Shown: piece after piece, positions 54,102 through 63,124 of the stretch
Layout of the letters: the number at the start of each line of letters is the position of its first letter
How positions within the stretch are numbered: position 1 is the stretch's first letter
Source of the DNA: Acidobacteriota bacterium
Lineage (GTDB): Bacteria; Acidobacteriota; Thermoanaerobaculia; Multivoradales; Multivoraceae
Reading direction: 5' to 3'
Length of the DNA stretch: 64,000 nt
NCBI GenBank assembly: GCA_028875725.1
Contig: JAPPCR010000015.1
Coordinates: forward strand, 667,038 to 731,037
Translations under genes and position numbers: made by a program
Notes under the pieces: generated by a model
What the model was told of the DNA's origin: nothing
The model's database searches: none
Seen by the model: only the letters and a program-made list of their open reading frames with translations

Positions 54102-55004
54102 ATGACACGGGGATTCACCGACCGCGACGTACCCGACCAGTCGGGGCGGACGTTTCTCGTCACCGGGGCGAACACCGGCATCGGCTTCGAGACCGCCAGG
54201 GTGCTGGCGATGCAAGGCGGGCGCGTCTTGCTGGGGTGCCGCTCCGAGGAGCGAGCCGCGGGCGCGATCGCGAAGATCCGTGCGGAGTCGCCCGAGGCCG
54301 ACGTCGAGTTCCTGCAACTCGACCAGGCCGACCTGGCCAGCGTGCGAGCGGCAGCCGAGCGGGCCGCCGCCGAACCCCGGCTAGACGTGCTCGTCAACAA
54401 CGCCGGCATCATGGGGGTGCCGCGCACCCTGACCGTCGACGGCTTCGAGGCGCAGTTCGGAGTCAATCACCTCGGCACGTTCGCGCTCACCGGGCGGCTC
54501 CTGCCGAAGCTGGAGCAAACCGAGGGCAGCCGGGTCGTCATCACCGCCAGCCTCGCCCACCGCGGCGGCCGGATTCACTGGGAGGACATCGACGGCGCGA
54601 AGCTCTATTCGCGCCAGACGCGCTACCGGCAGAGCAAGCTGGCCAATCTGATGTACATGTACGAACTTCACCGGCGGCTCAAGGCCCGCGGTTCCCGGAC
54701 GATCGCCGTCGCCTGTCATCCCGGTCTGGCGCAGACCGAGATCGGCCGCAACATTCCCCTCATCCAGGCGGCTACGCCCCTGATTCGCATCTTCTTCAAT
54801 ACCCAGGCGATGGGCGCCTGGCCGACTCTCATGGCGGCGACCGCACCCGGACTCACCGGCGGCGACTACTACGGGCCACGGAACTGGGAAGTAAGCGGTC
54901 CGGCCGGCGGGGCGTGGTCCTCGCCGGCCAGCCGCGACCCGCAGTTGGGCAGGCGGTTGTGGGAACTGTCGGTGGAGATGACGGGAGTGAATCCTGGAGT
55001 CTGA
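54102..55004 (+). CDS. Short-chain dehydrogenase/reductase (retinol-dehydrogenase-like)
   Basis: A 300-residue SDR. The NAD(P)-binding motif TGANTGIG starts at residue 21, NNAGIMG marks the fourth strand, and YRQSK supplies the catalytic Tyr and Lys. CRSEERAAGA after the second strand and the overall pattern are like the retinol-dehydrogenase/WW-domain-oxidoreductase subgroup. Substrate is unknown, probably a lipophilic alcohol or ketone. Its last 11 bases overlap the proposed CTG start of the FAD monooxygenase gene, so the two probably act on the same pathway. Confidence 0.9.
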   Translation: MTRGFTDRDVPDQSGRTFLVTGANTGIGFETARVLAMQGGRVLLGCRSEERAAGAIAKIRAESPEADVEFLQLDQADLASVRAAAERAAAEPRLDVLVNNAGIMGVPRTLTVDGFEAQFGVNHLGTFALTGRLLPKLEQTEGSRVVITASLAHRGGRIHWEDIDGAKLYSRQTRYRQSKLANLMYMYELHRRLKARGSRTIAVACHPGLAQTEIGRNIPLIQAATPLIRIFFNTQAMGAWPTLMAATAPGLTGGDYYGPRNWEVSGPAGGAWSSPASRDPQLGRRLWELSVEMTGVNPGV

Positions 55005-56637
55005 ACGCATCGAGACGCAGGTGCTGATCGTCGGCGGCGGTCCGATCGGCCTCATGGGCTCGCTGCTCCTGTCCCGGCTAGGGGTCAGGTCACTGGTCGT
55101 CGACCTGCGGGGACGTACCAGCACGCACCCGCGGTCCCGGCTGCTGGACGCCCCGTCGGTCGAGTTGATGCGCGAGGTCGGCGTGGAGCAGCAGGTGATC
55201 GACACCGGCCTGGGTCCCGACTGGACCGAGTACAACCGCTGGTTCGACCGCCTGGCGGGCAACGAGATCTGCCGGGTCCCCACCCCGTCTTTCCACTCGG
55301 TCCGGACCGACCGCAGTTCCTCCATGCCCGTGATGACGGCGCAGGACTACGTCGAGGCGATCCTCTTCGACAAGGCGGCGTCGGACCCGAACGTCGACCT
55401 CCGCTTCGACACGACCGCGAACGGACTGACCCAGGACGACGCCGGCGTCTCCTGCACGATCCGCGACAACCGCACCGGGAGCGCAAGCAAGGTCTCAGCC
55501 GAGTTCGCGATCGGCGCCGACGGTCTCCGGAGCTCGACGCGGGCCACCATTGGAACGACGCTCGAAGCCGACTTCATGGACGTCTTCTTCCAGGACGTCA
55601 TCTTCGAGGCGGACTTCTCGAGCCACACGAGCGACCGGCAGGGCGGCCTGCTCTTCATCGCCCACCCGATGGGAGCCGCCGTCTTCCAGCCGCTCGACGG
55701 CGTGCGGCGCTGGCGTTGCCAGATCGGCGGATTCGACCGTACGCAAGAGATGACCGCGGAGTTCGCCGAGAACTGGATCCGGTCGGCGCTGGGCGCGAAC
55801 GACCCGGTCCCGATCGAAGTGCGGACGATGACGGAATGGCAGTTCCAGCCGGGCCGCGCCGGCCGTCTCGGCCAAGGCCGCATCTTCCTGGCCGGCGACG
55901 CCGCGCACGTGTTTATCCCGACCGGCGGCCTCGGCAACAACACCGGCTTCGTCGGCATTCGCAACCTCGCCTGGAAGATCGCGTTCGTGCTCCGCGGCGC
56001 CTCGCCCGCATCCCTGCTCGAGACGTACGACATCGAGCACCAGCCGATGGCGAAGCAGCGCGTCGCGGCCGGCCGACGCAACGCGCGACTGTCCGGGGGG
56101 ATCTTTCGCGCCTTCCACGCCGGCGGCGACACGGAAGCGGCCGCCCGGAACTGCCGCCAGTACGGCGACTACGACGGGCTGATCTACGGCTACGAGTTGA
56201 GGTCCGAGCTCTGCGCCCATGACGACGCGCCCGCCCCCGTTGTGGACAACCCCGTCTGCGACTACGTCCCCGTCGTCCGGTCCGGCCGCCGGGCGCCGAA
56301 CCTGTGGCTGGACGAGAGCTGGACCCGCTCCGTCCTCGACTGGAACGGCCTGGGCTACACCGCCGTTCTGGGGGCGCACGTGGACCCCGGGCCGTGGCGG
56401 GATGCTGCTGATGCGATTGCGAGGAGCGGGTTTCCCATTCGGACCGAGCTGTTGCCCGAGGTCGAGGCCGCATCGCCGTACGACAACGGGGAGGTTGTCC
56501 TCATGCGGCCGGACGGCATCGTCGCCGACCATTGGGAGGCTAGTGGCGTGGGCGCCGGCGAGGAAGCGGAGCGCCTGCGGCGAATCCTGCCCATCAAGGG
56601 TCGCCGAGCAATCTCTCCGCAACCTCCCGCTTCATGA
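54994..56637 (+). CDS. FAD-dependent aromatic-type monooxygenase, probable CTG start
   Basis: A group-A flavoprotein monooxygenase (PheA/TfdB/MhpA type). The FAD-binding glycine motif is VLIVGGGPIGLMG, and GDAAHVFIPTGGLGNN is the second FAD motif (GD). GADGLRSSTR is the conserved DG motif. The first standard start, GTG 55021, falls within the first beta strand, too late for this family; CTG 54994, with GGGAG about nine bases upstream, gives LESERIETQVLIVGGGP and 547 residues. It probably hydroxylates an aromatic or related compound. It converges with the acyl-CoA synthetase gene with a 44-base overlap. Confidence 0.85.
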   Translation: MESERIETQVLIVGGGPIGLMGSLLLSRLGVRSLVVDLRGRTSTHPRSRLLDAPSVELMREVGVEQQVIDTGLGPDWTEYNRWFDRLAGNEICRVPTPSFHSVRTDRSSSMPVMTAQDYVEAILFDKAASDPNVDLRFDTTANGLTQDDAGVSCTIRDNRTGSASKVSAEFAIGADGLRSSTRATIGTTLEADFMDVFFQDVIFEADFSSHTSDRQGGLLFIAHPMGAAVFQPLDGVRRWRCQIGGFDRTQEMTAEFAENWIRSALGANDPVPIEVRTMTEWQFQPGRAGRLGQGRIFLAGDAAHVFIPTGGLGNNTGFVGIRNLAWKIAFVLRGASPASLLETYDIEHQPMAKQRVAAGRRNARLSGGIFRAFHAGGDTEAAARNCRQYGDYDGLIYGYELRSELCAHDDAPAPVVDNPVCDYVPVVRSGRRAPNLWLDESWTRSVLDWNGLGYTAVLGAHVDPGPWRDAADAIARSGFPIRTELLPEVEAASPYDNGEVVLMRPDGIVADHWEASGVGAGEEAERLRRILPIKGRRAISPQPPAS

Positions 56638-58111
56638 TCTTCCCCACCGCGTTCTTCGGCAACTCCGGCTGAACGACGAAGCGGCTCGGGATCTTGAACC
56701 GGGTGACGAAGCCCGCGGTGTGGGCGCGAAGTTCCTCTTCGCTGGCGTCGGCGCCGGGCTTGAACACCACCGCCGCCCAGATGTCGTCGCCCCAGGTCTT
56801 GTGCGGCACGGCGACGACGGCGACCTCCGAGATCGCAGGATGCTCGTAGAGCGCCTCCTCGATCTCCCGCGGTGAGATGTTCTCGCCGCCCTTGATGATC
56901 AGGTCCTTCTTCCGGTCGGTGATGCGCAGGAAGCCGTCTGCGTCCATGACGCCGATGTCGCCGGAGTGCAGCCAGCCGTCGCGGACCGCTTCCGCAGTGG
57001 CCTCGGCACTGCCCCAGTAGCCCTTCATCACGTTGCGGCCACGGATGCAGACCTCGCCCGGCGTCCCGGCCGGCATCCGGTTGTGGTCATCGTCCATGAC
57101 CGCGACCTCCACGCCGTCGACGGCGCGGCCGCAGGAACCCGCGCGGTACTCGTCGCTGTCCGAGTAGGCGGTGGCGACCGCGGTCGACTCGGTCAGCCCG
57201 TAGCCGTCGCGGACCGTGCAGTCGAACTCGCGCTCGAAGTCGACCCGGACCTCGTTGGCGAGCGCGGCGCCGCCCGACCATACCCAGCTCAGTGAACCGG
57301 TGTCGAAGCGCTCCCGCTCCGGGAAGTCGAGCAGGTAGGTCAGCATCGTCGGCACCATGCCCATGCGCTCGATCCGGTGCCGCTCGATGTTCTCGAACAC
57401 CAGGCGAGTGTCCCAGCGCACCATGACCGTCGCCTCGAAACCCTTGACGAAACCGACACACATCATCAGGACGCCGAACGAGTGGGCCATCGGCATCACG
57501 TGCAGGATCGGCATCCCTTCCGGCATCTCGGCCATCCCGCCGATCTGCTGAGACGACCAGAGGATGTTGTCGTGCGTGAGCATCACTCCCTTCGGCCGGC
57601 CGGTGGTGCCTGAGGTGTAGAGGAGGAGCGCCAGGTCGTCGCCTGCCCGGTCGACCAGCGAGTCGACGGGCGCCGCCGCCGCGATCTCGTCCGTGATGTC
57701 GGTCGCGCCGGCGACTTCGGCTGAACCAAGGCTGAGCAGCGCTTCGCAGCGCGGCAAGCCGGCCCGGGCCGCGTCCACGACCGGAGCGAGCACCGGCGCC
57801 ACCAGCGCGACCTTCGCCCCCGAGTCTTCGAGCAGGTAGCCGACCTCGCGCGGGCCGAGTTGCGGCATGACCGGCAGGATCACGGCGCCGATCTTCCACA
57901 CCGCCTGGAAGGCGCAGAAGATCTCCGGGCAGTTCGGCATCATGACGACGACGCGATCGTCGGGGCCGACGCCGCGTGCCCGGAGCACGGCGGCCAGCTT
58001 CCGGGCCAGCAGCTCCTGCTCCTCGTTCGTTCTGGTCCTGCCCTCGAAGCGCACGGCGTCATACACACCGAAGCGGGCGAGGCTGTCGATGGCGAGTTGT
58101 GCGGCGTTCAT
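56594..58111 (-). CDS. AMP-dependent acyl-CoA synthetase (fatty-acid/aromatic-acid type)
   Basis: A 505-residue adenylate-forming enzyme. The phosphate-binding P-loop is YTSGTTGRPKG, the A5-type motif is DGYGLTES, and GWLHSGDIGVMDADGFL gives the A7 region. The C-terminal catalytic lysine is in LPKNAVGKIMK. It should activate a carboxylic acid to acyl-CoA. ATG 58111 is chosen over the longer open frame to 58240, which runs into a copy of the dispersed repeat and encodes only Arg-rich sequence. It converges with the monooxygenase gene and could process its product, although on the opposite strand. Confidence 0.9.
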   Translation of the reverse strand: MNAAQLAIDSLARFGVYDAVRFEGRTRTNEEQELLARKLAAVLRARGVGPDDRVVVMMPNCPEIFCAFQAVWKIGAVILPVMPQLGPREVGYLLEDSGAKVALVAPVLAPVVDAARAGLPRCEALLSLGSAEVAGATDITDEIAAAAPVDSLVDRAGDDLALLLYTSGTTGRPKGVMLTHDNILWSSQQIGGMAEMPEGMPILHVMPMAHSFGVLMMCVGFVKGFEATVMVRWDTRLVFENIERHRIERMGMVPTMLTYLLDFPERERFDTGSLSWVWSGGAALANEVRVDFEREFDCTVRDGYGLTESTAVATAYSDSDEYRAGSCGRAVDGVEVAVMDDDHNRMPAGTPGEVCIRGRNVMKGYWGSAEATAEAVRDGWLHSGDIGVMDADGFLRITDRKKDLIIKGGENISPREIEEALYEHPAISEVAVVAVPHKTWGDDIWAAVVFKPGADASEEELRAHTAGFVTRFKIPSRFVVQPELPKNAVGKIMKREVAERLLGDP

Positions 58112-58210
58112 TCGGGACGGGTCTTCCTGCGGGCTGGAGGCGTAGACTGCAGAGCCTACGTCCATCCGACGACCGTCACGAGCGAGCGCGCTCCGGAGGC
58201 CGGCGCTTTG

Positions 58211-58245
58211 CGCCGGATGCCGGCGGGGACGCCGGCGCACCCAGT
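58211..58245 (-). repeat. Dispersed GC-rich hairpin repeat, copy D
   Basis: Exact 27-base core inverted relative to copy A, extended by CGCCGGAT on the left as in copies A and E. It lies in the divergent interval between the acyl-CoA synthetase and an esterase, which otherwise holds GGGAGG before the esterase ATG and no other clear signal. Confidence 0.9.
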
Positions 58246-58275
58246 TTCCGGTGCACGTCCAAGGGAGGTCCGGTC

Positions 58276-59289
58276 ATGCGCCGAGTCACGCGAATCAACG
58301 CTCTTCCCCTCCTGGCCATCTTCCTGGTCGCCGCAGCGAGCCACGCCCAGGAGTCCAGTCTGACGAATCACGCCCTCGCCAGCGACCTGGTGCCCGGCGA
58401 GCCGCGGTTCGACCTCCTGCTGCCTCCGGCCTATGACCCGGAACGCTCCGAGCCCTACCCGCTCCTGCTCTGGCTTCACGGCGGCTCCAGCGGCGAACGC
58501 CAACTGGAGCGTCGTCTTCGCGCCCATCTCGAACGCGCCTGGGACGAGGGAACGATCGAGCACATCGTGGTCGTTGCTCCGATCACGGGCAACTCCTACT
58601 ACATCGACTGGAAGGGCGGAGGAAAGAGCTGGGAGACCTTCATCCTCCAGCAACTGCTGCCCCACGTCCGAAGCCACTACAACGTGGCGCAGGACCGGGC
58701 CGGCACCGTGCTCGGCGGCGGCTCCGCGGGGGGCCAGGGCACACTACGGATCGGCCTCCGCAACCCCGAGATGTTCGCAGCCGCGGCGGCCCTCGAACCG
58801 GGATTCCCGCCGGTGGCCTCCTTCGCCGACCTCGACCTCACGCCCTACGGTCCCGGCGCGATGCGGTTCCTCCACGAGCGTTTCGGCGACCCCTTCGACG
58901 TCGAGTACTGGCGGGCCCGTCACCCGCCGACGATCGTGATCGACAACGCCGACCGGCTCCGCGCCTCCGGCCTGAAGCTCCTGGTCGAGGCCGGCGACGA
59001 GGACGCCAACCTGACCTACCTCAGCGCCGAACTGCTCCACCGGCTGCTCTTCGACGCCGCGATTCCGCACGAGTACCACCTGGTCCAGGGGGGCGCCCAC
59101 ACCGGACGCTCGATCCCGCGACGGATCACGAACGTGCTCGCCTTCTTCCAGCGCGCGCTGCGTCCCCAGGGACCCGACCCGCAGGCAGAGGACCACCTGG
59201 CCAGAGCCAAACAGAGCGGCCGCTACGCACCGAGAGTGCCGAACCAGCTCGACTTCGACACCGTCGACTTCCGCAGCCCGCCGCCTTGA
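58276..59289 (+). CDS. Secreted esterase-family alpha/beta hydrolase
   Basis: A 337-residue protein with a signal peptide (NALPLLAIFLVAAASHAQ); ATG 58276 follows GGGAGG by seven bases. It has the putative-esterase fold: PYPLLLWLHGGSSGERQ holds the oxyanion region, GGGSAGGQG carries the nucleophile Ser, and VQGGAHTGRS the His. This is a different member from the esterase at 35139. The stop codon overlaps the TTG start of the mandelate-racemase-family gene (TTGA), so the two are co-translated. A sugar or phenolic ester substrate is possible but not shown. Confidence 0.85.
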   Translation: MRRVTRINALPLLAIFLVAAASHAQESSLTNHALASDLVPGEPRFDLLLPPAYDPERSEPYPLLLWLHGGSSGERQLERRLRAHLERAWDEGTIEHIVVVAPITGNSYYIDWKGGGKSWETFILQQLLPHVRSHYNVAQDRAGTVLGGGSAGGQGTLRIGLRNPEMFAAAAALEPGFPPVASFADLDLTPYGPGAMRFLHERFGDPFDVEYWRARHPPTIVIDNADRLRASGLKLLVEAGDEDANLTYLSAELLHRLLFDAAIPHEYHLVQGGAHTGRSIPRRITNVLAFFQRALRPQGPDPQAEDHLARAKQSGRYAPRVPNQLDFDTVDFRSPPP

Positions 59290-60438
59290 GGATCGAACGC
59301 CTCGAGTTGTACCACGTCAGGTCGCCGCTGCCGGCGCCGCTCCACGTTGCCGCGCAGCCAGGCCACGGCCAGACGCACAACGAGCTGACCTTCGTCCGCA
59401 TGACGACGGACGAAGGCGTCGTCGGCGAGTCGGCGGGAATGACCCTGAGCCGGTTCCACGCCGGCGTCGGCGATGCTCTGGGACCGTTCATCCTCGGCCG
59501 CGACCCCCTCGACATCGAGGGCTTCGCCAGCGTCCTCGACGCCGGCGAGGCGCTCGGCATCCGACTGGCCTGGCTGGAACCGGCGCTGTGGGACATCGCC
59601 GGCAAGGTCAAGGGCCAGCCCGTGTACGAGCTGCTGGGCGGCGGCAGGGACAAGCTCAGGGCCTACGCGTCGACCTCCGAGCTTCGATCGCCCGACGAGC
59701 GCGCCGAGAACCTGCTCGAACTGCAGGAGATGGGCTTCTCGGCCGTCAAGCTCCGCGCCCACTACCCGGACTGGCGCGACGACGTCGCGGTCATCGAGCG
59801 GGCGCGCGAGGCGGTCGGGCCCGACCTGGCGCTGATGGTCGACGCGAACCAGGGCTTCCACTTCTCCCTCCTGCCGGGCGCCCCGCCGAAGTGGGACGTG
59901 GACATCGCGGCCGCGTTCGCGAGCGCCATCGAACCCTGCGACATGACCTGGATCGAGGAGCCGCTCGACCGCAAACGACTACGCGGCCCTCGCCGAACTT
60001 CGCCGGCGGACCTCCATCCCGCTCGCCGGCGGCGAGTTGAACTGGCGGCTCAACGAGTACGGACTCCTGGTCGAGAAGCAGTCCCTCGACATCCTCCAGG
60101 CCGACGCGATGTTCTTCGGCGGCATCGCGGGATGTCGGAAGGTGGCCGCCCTCGCCGAAGCCAGCGGCCTGGCCTTCGCCGCCCACACCTGGAACAACGG
60201 CTTCGCCCTGCTCGCCAACCTGCATCTCATGGCCGCCAGCCCCAACTGCGAGTGGTGCGAGTTCCCCTACGAACCCCCCGGTTGGACCACCGAGGGCCGC
60301 GACGCGCTCCTCGCCGAGACCACCGAGATCGACCGGGATGGCTTCGTCCACCTGCCGCAGCGCCCCGGCCTCGGCATCGTGATCGACGAGGACAAACTGG
60401 AGAGCTTCGGCGAACGGTTCTACGACGGCCGCGCCTAA
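59286..60438 (+). pseudogene. Mandelate racemase/muconate-lactonizing-family gene with a one-base frameshift
   Basis: The enolase-superfamily frame starting at TTG 59286 runs through K155-x-R157 in AVKLRAHY, Asp186 in MVDANQGF and Glu in TWIEEPLD, then loses similarity. From about 59975 the next frame continues with DYAALAELRRRTSIPLAGGE, ILQADAMFFGGI and FAAHTWNNGF, to a stop at 60438. One extra A in the run AAA at 59973-59975 explains it: removing it gives an intact 383-residue gene with all metal ligands. It could be a true pseudogene, a slippage site or a sequencing/assembly error. The enzyme would racemise or dehydrate an acid sugar or similar carboxylate. Confidence 0.85.
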
Positions 60439-60459
60439 CAGGAGCTTGCGCGGCAGAAG

Positions 60460-60494
60460 ACTGGGTGCGCCGGCGTCCCCGCCGGCATCCGGCG
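60460..60494 (+). repeat. Dispersed GC-rich hairpin repeat, copy E
   Basis: Exact 27-base core in the same orientation as copy A, followed by ATCCGGCG. It lies in the 67-base gap between the converging racemase-family and VCBS genes, again a terminator-like position, but there is no T-run after the stem. Confidence 0.9.
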
Positions 60495-60505
60495 CGAAGC
60501 GACGC

Positions 60506-62038
60506 CTAGTCGCCCGGCGGCAGCGGCAGGTGCCGGCTCTCGGACTCGCGGGCCGGGAAGAAGGCGCGCCGGGGCTCGGCGGTGCGGACCTGTTCGAGCC
60601 AGAAGACGCCGTCGTAGTGGCCACTGTTGCCGCGGGTCGCGACCAGATCGTCGTCTCCGTCCCGGTCCATGTCGAGGACAACGAACTCGTCGAACATGCC
60701 CCGCACACGACGCGAGACGTCGTGCCGAATCCACGCACCGGTCGGGTCTCCCGGGTTCTCGAACCAACCCAGGCGGCCGGCGACGCTGGCGGCCGTCTTG
60801 TCCTCGCCGTCGCGGTCGCGCGGGCGTGAGCTGTAACCGCCGCTCCAGAGATCGAGATCGCCGTCGCCGTCGATGTCGAACAGCGCCAGGCCGGTCGGAT
60901 TGTCCGGCGCCGTATCGCCGATCGGATGGATCGTCCACGCTTCCGCGACCGGATCGGCCGGCTGCTCGAGCCACACGTTGAGCACGGGCGTCTCCTGGAG
61001 CACCATGTCGAGCCGGCCGTCGTGGTTCAGGTCCGCGAACTCGACGTTCATGCCGGTAAGCCGGCGCGGGCCGCGCTCCCACGGCACCGTCCTGCCCGTG
61101 ACCTCGATCGGATGCTCCTCGAACACCAGTCCCGAGCCCGCTTCGAGCAGGTTCTCCAGCCAGAAGATCCTCGCTTCCGACCGACTGCCGGCGAGGATGT
61201 CCAGGTCGCCGTCGCCGTCCAGGTCGACTGGCCGCGAGTTCATCGGCACGGTGACGGTGGCCAGCACCGTCTCCGTCCAGCTCGAGTCGACCAGCGGATC
61301 GCCGTCGATCTCGAACATGGAGATCTCCTCCGGCGGGAAGGTGTCGGGCACCGGCTCACCCTCCGGCTGCTGCGCTCCCTTGTTCGGCGCGATGGCTTCC
61401 AGCCGGCCGTCCTGGTCGAGATCGGCCAGGTAGACCCGGATCCAGGAACCGCGGCCCGCCGTCACGGACGGAATCAGCCGCGGCCAACGGCCTCCCCGGA
61501 CATCCCGCCCCGGGTTCTGGAAGTAGGTCAGGTGGTCCAGCTCGCACGCGACCAGCACGTCGAGCACGCCGTCGCCGTTCACGTCGCCGATGGCTATGTC
61601 CTCGGCCGCGGCAGCCTCCCTGCCTTCCGCCAGGGTGACGCTGGTCCAGCGGTTCGGATCGCCGCTGCCGAAGTGGAGCCGGACGTGGTCGCTGTCCTCG
61701 TGGACGGTCACGATGTCAAGGTGACCATCGCCGTCGAGGTCGGCCATCTTCAGGCCGTCGGCGCCGCGCATCGGGACGCCGCCGGAGAGTTCTTCGTCGT
61801 CGATCCGATGCTCGCGCCAGGAGATGAACTGGCCTCGAGCGGACTGCGCCGTGGAGAGTGTCTCGGCGACCGTAAGCGGCATGTCCGAAGCCGCGCGATC
61901 GGCCGGCCCCGTGCCGGCGGGGCCGCAGGCGGCGAGCAAGACCAGCGGCGCCACCAGGAAACCGAGGATCCCGCCGGCCGGGCCAGCCTCAGCCCGCTTC
62001 CACTCGCTCGATCCGTCCCTCGACCTCGGGATGCTCAT
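60506..62038 (-). CDS. FG-GAP/VCBS-repeat lipoprotein
   Basis: A 510-residue protein with a hydrophobic N-terminus ending in the lipobox LVLLAAC. At least six repeats carry calcium-loop motifs such as DLDGDGHLDI, DVNGDGVLDV, DLDQDGRLEA, DLDGDGDLDI, DLNHDGRLDM and DIDGDGDLDL, with WLEN/WFENPG strands between, forming a seven-bladed integrin-like propeller. It is probably a surface or periplasmic binding protein; no catalytic motif is visible. The start overlaps the preceding lipocalin-like gene by 50 bases, so the true start may be somewhat later. Confidence 0.85.
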   Translation of the reverse strand: MSIPRSRDGSSEWKRAEAGPAGGILGFLVAPLVLLAACGPAGTGPADRAASDMPLTVAETLSTAQSARGQFISWREHRIDDEELSGGVPMRGADGLKMADLDGDGHLDIVTVHEDSDHVRLHFGSGDPNRWTSVTLAEGREAAAAEDIAIGDVNGDGVLDVLVACELDHLTYFQNPGRDVRGGRWPRLIPSVTAGRGSWIRVYLADLDQDGRLEAIAPNKGAQQPEGEPVPDTFPPEEISMFEIDGDPLVDSSWTETVLATVTVPMNSRPVDLDGDGDLDILAGSRSEARIFWLENLLEAGSGLVFEEHPIEVTGRTVPWERGPRRLTGMNVEFADLNHDGRLDMVLQETPVLNVWLEQPADPVAEAWTIHPIGDTAPDNPTGLALFDIDGDGDLDLWSGGYSSRPRDRDGEDKTAASVAGRLGWFENPGDPTGAWIRHDVSRRVRGMFDEFVVLDMDRDGDDDLVATRGNSGHYDGVFWLEQVRTAEPRRAFFPARESESRHLPLPPGD

Positions 62039-63056
62039 GCCAGTCTCCCCACTCCACGTGGCAACAGCCCTCGCTGCTCACTTCCCCCACATTCTCCCAC
62101 TCCGGCTCTCGGCCGGCTCCCCCCGCGACACCACGTTCGAAGAGCCTCAGCCGGCAACTCGCCAGATCGCTGTGCAGGCAGAAGCAACCAGACCCGTCCG
62201 GGTCCGTGTACGGCGCTTCGAGGATCATGTCCAGGGGACAGTTCACCTCCAGCTCGATCCGTTCGCGTTCCGATTCGGCCGCGAAGGACCACCGTCCGGG
62301 AACCGCTTCGCTTGTGGCCGCGGAACCGTCCAGCGGCGCGATCAACCGCACTTCACGGCCATGAACGCGCGCGATCAGCACATGGACCGGCGGCGGTCCG
62401 TCCGCGGAGGCCGGGATGCACGAGACCTCCAGGTAACCCGCCGGATCGTCGTCGAACCGGTTGCAATGAGCCCAGAGCCAGTGCGGCGGGTGTTTCCCTC
62501 CCCAAACATGGCTCTGCTCGCCCGGCGCGTCCTCGATCACCAGCCGGCGGTCCCCGATCTCGATCGTCCCGATGAACCGCGTCGCCGGATACGGATAGAG
62601 CATCGCTCCGGGCACGTCTCCCGAGCTGTACAGCGCTTCGGGGAACGGCAGGATGAGTTCGGAGTCGGCCGGCCACTCCAGGTGCCATCGAACCCGCCGG
62701 TCGCCTCGACCGACTTCGCCCCGGGCCAGTCCGTTGCGCAACTCCGCCGGCGCAAAGCGGCGCCCCCCGACCGGGCCGACGCCGAAGCCCAGACGAAAGG
62801 GCGCGGCCCGAGACTCGAGCGTCCCCAGGGGACGGCGCTCGAACACGCCGAAGCTCTGCTCGGGATCCCGGCGATCGAGGAAGGTGAACCAGAGTTCCAG
62901 CTCGGCGGAGCGCTTTGTAATCTCGGGCGCCTGGACGACGTATCGAATCCAGTAGCCCGTCTCGCTCGCCAGGTCGTTGAGGGTCAGGTAGTAGACCTCG
63001 TAACAGCCGCGGGCGGCGGCAGTCCACCGGAGGGCGTTGGCCTGGTCGAGGTTCAT
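61989..63056 (-). CDS. Lipocalin/tocopherol-cyclase-like beta-barrel protein
   Basis: A 355-residue protein with no signal peptide. Blocks such as CYEVYYLTLNDLASETGYWI, IEDAPGEQSHVWGGKHPPHW and LWAHCNRFDDDP are like the carotenoid-hydratase/tocopherol-cyclase-like double lipocalin group. The role is unknown; a lipid- or isoprenoid-binding function is only suggested. It lies upstream of the VCBS lipoprotein on the same strand and is probably co-transcribed. The 68 bases between its start and the next plus-strand gene hold no signal I can name. Confidence 0.5.
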   Translation of the reverse strand: MNLDQANALRWTAAARGCYEVYYLTLNDLASETGYWIRYVVQAPEITKRSAELELWFTFLDRRDPEQSFGVFERRPLGTLESRAAPFRLGFGVGPVGGRRFAPAELRNGLARGEVGRGDRRVRWHLEWPADSELILPFPEALYSSGDVPGAMLYPYPATRFIGTIEIGDRRLVIEDAPGEQSHVWGGKHPPHWLWAHCNRFDDDPAGYLEVSCIPASADGPPPVHVLIARVHGREVRLIAPLDGSAATSEAVPGRWSFAAESERERIELEVNCPLDMILEAPYTDPDGSGCFCLHSDLASCRLRLFERGVAGGAGREPEWENVGEVSSEGCCHVEWGDWHEHPEVEGRIERVEAG

Positions 63057-63124
63057 GCGCGGTTCGGAGCACGAGGCGGCCGGAGCGAGGCGTTCCCGTC
63101 AGTTCGAAGAGCAATGTACAGCCA

